Position numbers and translations under genes: made by a program
NCBI RefSeq assembly: GCF_001411555.2
Contig: NC_049916.1
Span: 10,133,945 to 10,197,944 of the forward strand
Length of the DNA: 64,000 nucleotides
From: Juglans regia
Taxonomy: Eukaryota; Streptophyta; Magnoliopsida; Fagales; Juglandaceae
Reading direction: 5' to 3'
In this document: in pieces, positions 58,480 to 64,000 of the stretch
How positions within the stretch are numbered: position 1 is the stretch's first letter
Layout: each line of letters starts with the position of its first letter
Notes under the pieces: generated by a model
Databases searched by the model: none
The model's input: the letters and a program-made list of their open reading frames with translations, nothing else
What the model was told of the DNA's origin: nothing

Positions 58480-59340
58480 GCCTTCGATCGTTTTTGCAAT
58501 TAGCACCCTCCGTTGTTTGACGGCAAGGGTACCGAACTGGATGCTAACAACTAGTTGGAGCGCCTAGAGAAAATTTTCAGCATGGTCGCTTGTAAAGAAG
58601 AGCAGAAAGTAGAGCTTATAGCGTACAATCTGGTAGATGTGGCTAACGGGTGGTGGAAGGCTACTCGTGGGCTTATTCAACAAGAGTTGGGCGAAGCCAC
58701 TCCAAACTCCTGGAACAAGTTTAAAGAGGTCTTTAACAATCGGTTCTTCCCACTATCATTTCGAGAGGCTAAGGCCTGAGAGTTTGCAGACTTAAAGCAA
58801 CGATCGATGACGGTGAGGCAGTATGCCCCTAAGTTTGTGGAGTTGTTGAGATTTGCTCTGCATCTGGTCCATACCGAGTTGCTAAAAGCTGAAAAGTTTG
58901 AACGAGGCTTGAATCCCAGGATCATGGACTCCCTTCTCGCATTAAAGATTAGAAAGTTCGCCTACTTTGAAGACCGAGCAGTAATCCTTGAGGCGAAGCT
59001 ACGAGTCAGAGCAAGAGAGTTCAACCAGAGAAAGAGGCAGTTCCAAGCTCTTGATCAGAACAAAGGCAAGAGGCCAATGTACAACAATGTACCCAAGCCT
59101 CTTCAAATGATCAAGTCTCCTCAACGCGGTATCGTGGCGTCTCATCCCGCATGCCAAACCTGTGGCAAGCCTCATGCCCAGAAATGCTTGATGGGGACCA
59201 ACACTTGCTTTAAGTGTGGTAAGGCGAGTCATTTGGTACAGGAGTGCCCCATCCTTGTGGCTCCTAATGCTCAAGTGCGTAACCCAGGGCGGAAGAACCT
59301 GGTACCAGCTCGAGTCTTCGCTCTTACAATGGACGATGCT
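58480..59340 (+). pseudogene. Ty3 gag, broken
   Basis: Reading from about 58480 (HPPLFDGKG...), with TAG stops before HPP and LERLEK, then MERLEKIFSMVACKEEQKVE and NGWWKATRG, a retrotransposon gag core. A TGA at about 58777 stands where Trp or similar is expected before EFADLKQ. It continues MTVRQYAPKFVELLRFA and FERGLNPRIM. Two knuckle-like cysteine motifs follow (CQTCGKPHAQKC and the CCHC box CFKCGKASHLVQEC, about 59208-59250). Stops make it inactive. Confidence 0.88.
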
Positions 59341-59640
59341 GATGCTTCTCCTAATCTGGTGACAGGTATTCTTCCCCTGTTCTCACATCGTGCATTAGTG
59401 CTATTCAATTCTGGTGCCACGCATTCATTTATATCCCGGAAGTATACTTGCTTGAGTGAGAAAGCACCTAAACCCTCAGAATCCGTGATGTCTGTTACTT
59501 CACCCCATGGGAAATCCGTGAATTGTCACTGTGTTAAAGGGTTGCATGATAGAGGTACAAGGTCGACACCTCATTGCTGATTTGATATTGTTTGACATGG
59601 AGGAGTTCAACATGATTTTGGGCATGGATTGGTTGTCTTG
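59341..59640 (+). pseudogene. Ty3 aspartic protease, catalytic Asp replaced
   Basis: The retropepsin-type active site reads VLFNSGATHSFIS (about 59398-59436), where the family has Asp-Ser-Gly; here Asp is Asn (aat). A frameshift follows near 59525. The other frame continues LIADLILFDMEEFNMILGMDWLS, then a TGA where Trp or similar is expected. The protease would be inactive even without the frameshift. Confidence 0.85.
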
Positions 59641-60770
59641 ATACCATGCTAGTGTGGAGCGCTTCAAGAAGGAAGTGGTCTTTAGACCAACAGGCGAGTC
59701 AGAGTTATGTTTCTGTGTTGTGGGTAAGAGTCCTATGCCGAAGGTGATCTCTGCAATAAAGGCCACCACTATGTTGAGGAAGGGTTGTGCAGAATTTCTG
59801 GCTAGTTTGGTGATGCCACAACCAAACGAGCCTAAGCTGCAAAATATTGAAGTGGTGAAGGATTTTCCTAATGTCTTTCTGAATGAGTTGCCTGGCTTAC
59901 CTCAGGAGAGGGAGATTGAATTCTTTATAGATCTCGACCCAAAAACAGCGACCATTCCTAAAGCGCCATATCGGATGGCCCCTGTAGAGCTCAAGGAGCT
60001 CAAGGATCCATTGCAAGAGTTACTAGATAAGGGCTTTATTCGCCCTAGTGTATCGCCATGGGCGCACCAGTTCTCTTTGTAAAGAAGAAGGATGGATCGT
60101 TACGACTTTGTATCGACTATAGAGAACTAAATAGGGTGACTATTAAAAATTGGTATCCTTTACCACGGATCGATGATTTGTTCGATCAACTTCAGGGATC
60201 CCATGTATTTTCAAAGATTGATCTCCACTCAGGGTACCATCAGCTGAAGATTAAAGCAGAGGATGTCCCAAAAACTGCTTTCAGAATGAGATATGGCATT
60301 ATGAATTTCTAGTGATGTCCTTCGAATTAACCAACGCTTCAGCGGCTTTCATGGACTTGATGAATCGTACCTTCAGGGAATATGTTGATCAGTTTGTGGT
60401 CGTGTTAATTGATGACATTCTCATTTACTCGAGAACCCCGGAGGAACATGCAAAGCATTTAGAGGTTGTCTTGCAAGTTTTGTGGGAGAAGAAGTTGTAT
60501 GCCAAATTGAATAAGTGTGAGTTTTGGCTACAAAATATTTCCTTCCTTGGCCATATAGTATCAAAGGATGGTATCTCTATCAATCCCGCAAAGGTGGAGG
60601 CCATAGTAGAATGGCCTAAACCAAAGATAGTCTCAAAAACCAGGAGTTTCCTCGGTCTTCTAGGGTATTACCGAAGTTTTGTTGAGGGGTTTTCTCACAT
60701 CGCAGTTCCTTTAACGAAGTTGACTAGATAGGATGAGAAATTTATATGGACTGCAGAATGTGAGAAGAGC
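59641..60770 (+). pseudogene. Ty3 reverse transcriptase, frameshifted
   Basis: Pieces in order: DFPNVFLNELPGLPQEREIE, then RMAPVELKELKDPLQELLDK (59654-60082), then [20 protein letters not shown] and [15 protein letters not shown] palm sequence ([15 protein letters not shown], 60058-60312), then [16 protein letters not shown]. The catalytic box is [12 protein letters not shown] (60312-60731), with Leu where Phe or Tyr is usual before IDD. Thumb and connection follow ([27 protein letters not shown]). Two frameshifts, near 60055 and 60305, and a TAG at about 60729 break it. Confidence 0.9.
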
Positions 60771-61330
60771 TTCTAGGAGCTCAAGGAGAAACTTGTGATG
60801 ACACCTAGTCTCACTATACCTTCGGGTACTGGTGGATTTGTGATATACAGCGATGCCTTACACAAGGGGCTGGGATGTGTTCTTATGCAGCATGGAAGAG
60901 TTGTAGCATACGCTTCACGTTAACTTAAGGAGTACGAGCACAAGTACCCAACCCATGATTTAGAGTTGGTTGTCATGGTGTTCACCTTAAAGATATGACG
61001 ACATTACCTTTATGGGGAACGCTACGAGATTTATATGGACCACAAGAGCCTAAAATATTTCTTCACTCAAAAGGAGTTAAATATGAGGCAGCGCAGGTGG
61101 TTGGAGCTATTGAAAGATTACAACTGTAGTATCAACTACCACCTCGGCAAGGCCAACGTAGTTGCAAATGCCCTTAGTCGAATGTCTTCTTCTGGCACTC
61201 TTATGAGTATGTACACTCTCCAGAAATTTATTATTCTGGATATGGAAAAGTTGGGAGTGGAGATGGTGAAGGACGTGCAAGCAAGGCTAGGTAGCCTAGT
61301 TCTTGGGCCAACAATATTGGACTAAATCAA
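60771..61330 (+). pseudogene. Ty3 RNase H, broken
   Basis: It reads PSLTIPSGTGGFVIYSDALH (first catalytic Asp present), then GLGCVLMQHGRVVAYASR, a TAA for Gln, LKEYEHKYPTHDLELVVMVF (Glu present), a TGA for Trp, [20 protein letters not shown] (Asp present) and [20 protein letters not shown] up to [15 protein letters not shown], the tether. It removes RNA from RNA-DNA hybrids in working elements. Confidence 0.88.
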
Positions 61331-61403
61331 AGCTGCTCAGGGCAAAGACATTGACCTCCAGAAGATCCCTTCAAAGGTCTCGAAAGGGGAGCATCTCGAC
61401 ATT

Positions 61404-62400
61404 GTGGTTTATGATGATGGATCCCTACGGTTTAGAGGAAGATTGTGTGTACCAGCTAAGGAGGAGTTACGAAACCTAATAATGAGAGAGGCACATAGGT
61501 CTTTATACACAGTGCATCCAGGTAGTACCAAAATGTACCAAGACCTACGACAACACTATTGGTGCAGTGGGATGAAACAAGATGTGGCCAACTGTGTAGC
61601 TTTATGGCCCTCGGGAGCACTTCAACCATTGCCAATTCCAGTGTGTCCATGGGATGAAATCAACATGGATTTTGTAACGGGATTTCCTAAAGCCCAGGGA
61701 GGAAAAGACTCGGCATGGGTGATTGTCGACAGATTATCAAAGTCAACCCATTTTATACCAATTCAGATGACTTACTCGATGAGTAAGTTGGCAGAGTTAT
61801 ACGTCAAGGAGATAGTCAGGTTGCATGGAGTTCCATCCAAGATAATATCAGATAGGGACTCACGGTTTACATCAGCCTTTTGGAGGAGCGTGCAAAGGAA
61901 CCTGGAAACAAAATTGACTTACAGCACTGCCTTCCACCCTCAGACAGACGCCTAGTCTGAGAGAACAATTCAGATTCTTGAGGATATGTTATGGGCATGT
62001 ATCTTGGATTTTAAGGAGAGTTAGATAAAATACTTGCCACTAGTTGAGTTCGCCTACAATAATAGCCACCAGGAGAGCATCGACGCAACGCCATATGAGG
62101 ATTTGTATGGGAGCAAATGTAGATTGCCCCTTTATTGGGACAAAGTTGGTGAGAAAAAGATCCTAGGCCCTGATTTAGTTAAAAATATGCAATAAAAGGT
62201 GGCTATCATAAAATAAAGGCTTGCTTTGGCTTAAGAGAGGCAGAAGAAATATGTTGATCGTAGAAGAAAGGAGCTACACTTTGAGGTAGGAGACAAGGTG
62301 TTCCAACGGGTGGCTCCAATGAAGGGAGTTATGAGATTCGGCAAGAAGGGCAAGCTAACCCCAAGATATATCAGCCCATTCGATATTCTTGAGTGTTCAA
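61404..62400 (+). pseudogene. Ty3 integrase, zinc finger damaged, 3' end lost
   Basis: [20 protein letters not shown] and the His part of the HHCC finger ([16 protein letters not shown]) are present. The following segment jumps from VANCVALWP to [11 protein letters not shown], so the second Cys pair (about 15 residues) is missing. The core keeps [20 protein letters not shown] (Asp), [14 protein letters not shown] (Asp) and a TAG before SERTIQILEDML (Glu). A TAG replaces Trp at about 62022. The C-terminal part (RRKELHFEVGDKVF, GKKGKLTPRYISPFDILE) is present, but the sequence then changes, so a chromodomain and 3' LTR are not seen. Confidence 0.87.
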
Positions 62401-64000
62401 CCTTTAAAAACAGAGTTGGAGTGAAAACTGCTAGTCCCTTGGGTTTTGAGGTAGTTAGAATCAGAAATGATTAATCTTAAGGTTGAAAAATCCTATGACA
62501 AATCATGGCTAGTAATGAGGAACACACAACCACTTCAACTCCACACACACATTTGAGTTCTGAGATATTTGCCTCAATTCTATGTGAAAGATTGTTGAGA
62601 TAGTCTTGGTGGGTATAGCCCCTAGGGGTTGAGTAGTAACGTGTCACTTTTGTGAGAACAAAGAATTGTGTTTGATTGTTTCTGTTTGGATTTTGATCTT
62701 TATGCAATATTCATCTCAATTCATTTTCACTATTTTGCTCAAGGATTAGGAAAACGCTGGTTGGAGGGTGTGATTGAGTTGTATTATTGCATATTTTATA
62801 CGTCTAGAACTCATATATTTAAATTATTTCATTACATTATTATTGGTTTTAAATTGAAAAATGGTTAAGATGCATAAATTCGAATTGTGATTTAAATTGA
62901 TTTATAGCATAGTTTATGCTTAATTTTATAACTTGTGATTTAATTGGACAATATTTTCTTCACATGCACAACACGTTTTTTTTTTAATATTCTATTCTTC
63001 CTTTTTATTTTATTTATTTTATTTTATTTCTTATAAATTCTATTTTATTCTATTTATTTTTCTTTCCAAGCCAAGAAATGAAAAAGAAAAGTCAAAAAGA
63101 CAAGTCAAAAAGGCACCAACAATCTCTTGGTGTTTGGCTATTGGATGGAAGCAACAAAAGAAAAAAGGCATGTTGTTGGTCTCTCAAATGGCAAGAAACA
63201 CACGCACGCCGTTGGACGGAAGTAACAATCTCTTGGTCTCTCAAAACGCACGTTGGGCAACACACACGGAAAAGAAAAATAAAAAAGAAAACCGCACACG
63301 CACGCAACGAACTGACTCGAGACACTGGGGGCATTTTGAAAAAGCAATAATTCTTTTTTTTAGTGAGACAAGGACAGAACCGAGGGGAATTATTATTTTC
63401 ATAGGTTTTTTTTTCGTTTTCGTATGCAACATGTACAGAGTAGCGCCGTAGCTTTAAGAACTTCCAGGGTCCAAACTGCCACTACCCAACCATCCTCCAC
63501 TGCCTACCACCTCTATCTCTATTTATTTGGCTTGTTCTTTCTACTCTACTATTTATTTAATTTTAGTTTAAAGTTTGTGATGTATTTTTGAGAGATTTGG
63601 CTTAGACCTTTGGGCATTTTATTTGATGTTTATTTACTTGATGTTAGTCATTTTTCTTGCTTCTTTAATCTTCCATCAAATAGACATTACAATTATTATG
63701 GTTTGATTTTGAGAATTTATGATTTAAATACAAGGATGAATCCTAGAATTTTGATTTTGGGGCTTTTCAATTTCCAGCTCATATTGCATTAATTATTTTC
63801 TAATCTAACTTAGTTCTTAGTTTAGTTTTGTTAATCTTTTAGTTCCATTGCATATTAGATTGATTGAAGCTTAATTAAGACTTATTTAATTTCAGTTTTA
63901 TTATTTAATTTTTAGATTAATTAAGATTGTTTAGCTTAGTTGATTCATTGATTGTTAATTTCAATTTGTTAGTCTTTTACATTTCATTTTGACACTCAAA
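62401..64000. other. Right edge; unassigned AT-rich sequence
   Basis: After FDILE the Ty3 homology stops. No domain is recognised. 63112-63250 has local repeats (aacaatctcttggt, ttggtctctcaaa and tggaYggaag twice). A Ty3/Tat-type LTR edge could exist near 63430-63470 (gtagcgccgtagctttaagaacttccag), but this is not supported by a second copy in the window. Confidence 0.3.

Noticed and set aside
58807..59580. A 257-codon host gene with a zinc knuckle
   Set aside because: It is Ty3 gag-protease, placed between PBS and RT.

Overview
This is a window of plant nuclear DNA, most likely from a woody eudicot. The signs are an AT-rich sequence, GT-AG introns, dense nested retrotransposons of plant families (DUF4283-type LINEs, Ty3 and copia elements with initiator-Met tRNA primer sites, a Tat/Athila-type fragment, hAT and Mutator elements) and a decayed chloroplast psaB insert. 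There is one convincing host gene. I identify no new biological system; the unusual content is in transposon structure.

The left third (431-23463, + strand) holds the 3' part of the gene for the second-largest subunit of RNA polymerase I (NRPA2/RPA2). I could place 21 exons. Every intron is GT-AG, every junction keeps the frame, and together they encode about 980 residues ending in TAA at 23461-23463. The first ~200 residues and the promoter lie left of the window. The introns carry many insertions: an antisense LINE tail (553-1559), a probable antisense Ty3 solo LTR (4347-6491), a non-autonomous hAT element (7688-9368) that contains another antisense LINE tail (8427-9122), a short sense LINE tail (10155-10290), a SINE-like stretch (about 11665-11840), a hAT-like MITE with GACTCC arrays (13829-14831), an antisense LINE ORF1 segment (about 16362-18600) and a hairpin MITE (22107-22240).

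From 23464 to about 31600 there is no host gene. This stretch has a psaB fragment of plastid origin (24647-25066) and a long LTR-like block with low-complexity repeats (25713-29901). From 31590 to about 50700 there is a nest of elements: a Ty3 LTR with its primer-binding site (reverse strand), a copia 5' LTR with a decayed gag, a Tat/Athila-type LTR bordered by both a PBS and a PPT, a deleted MuDR-type Mutator element with a zf-GRF gene on the opposite strand, and a full-length but inactive LINE (42145-47810) with a perfect 13-bp target-site duplication.

From 50727 to 54663 there is LTR-like DNA with 30-bp and 20-bp tandem repeats. From 54664 to about 62400 lies a Ty3 (chromovirus-like) element on the + strand: a 3.4-kb 5' LTR, a PBS, and gag-protease-RT-RNase H-integrase broken by many stops. 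The last 1.6 kb holds nothing I can assign. All coordinates were read by eye, so element ends without a target-site duplication are approximate.
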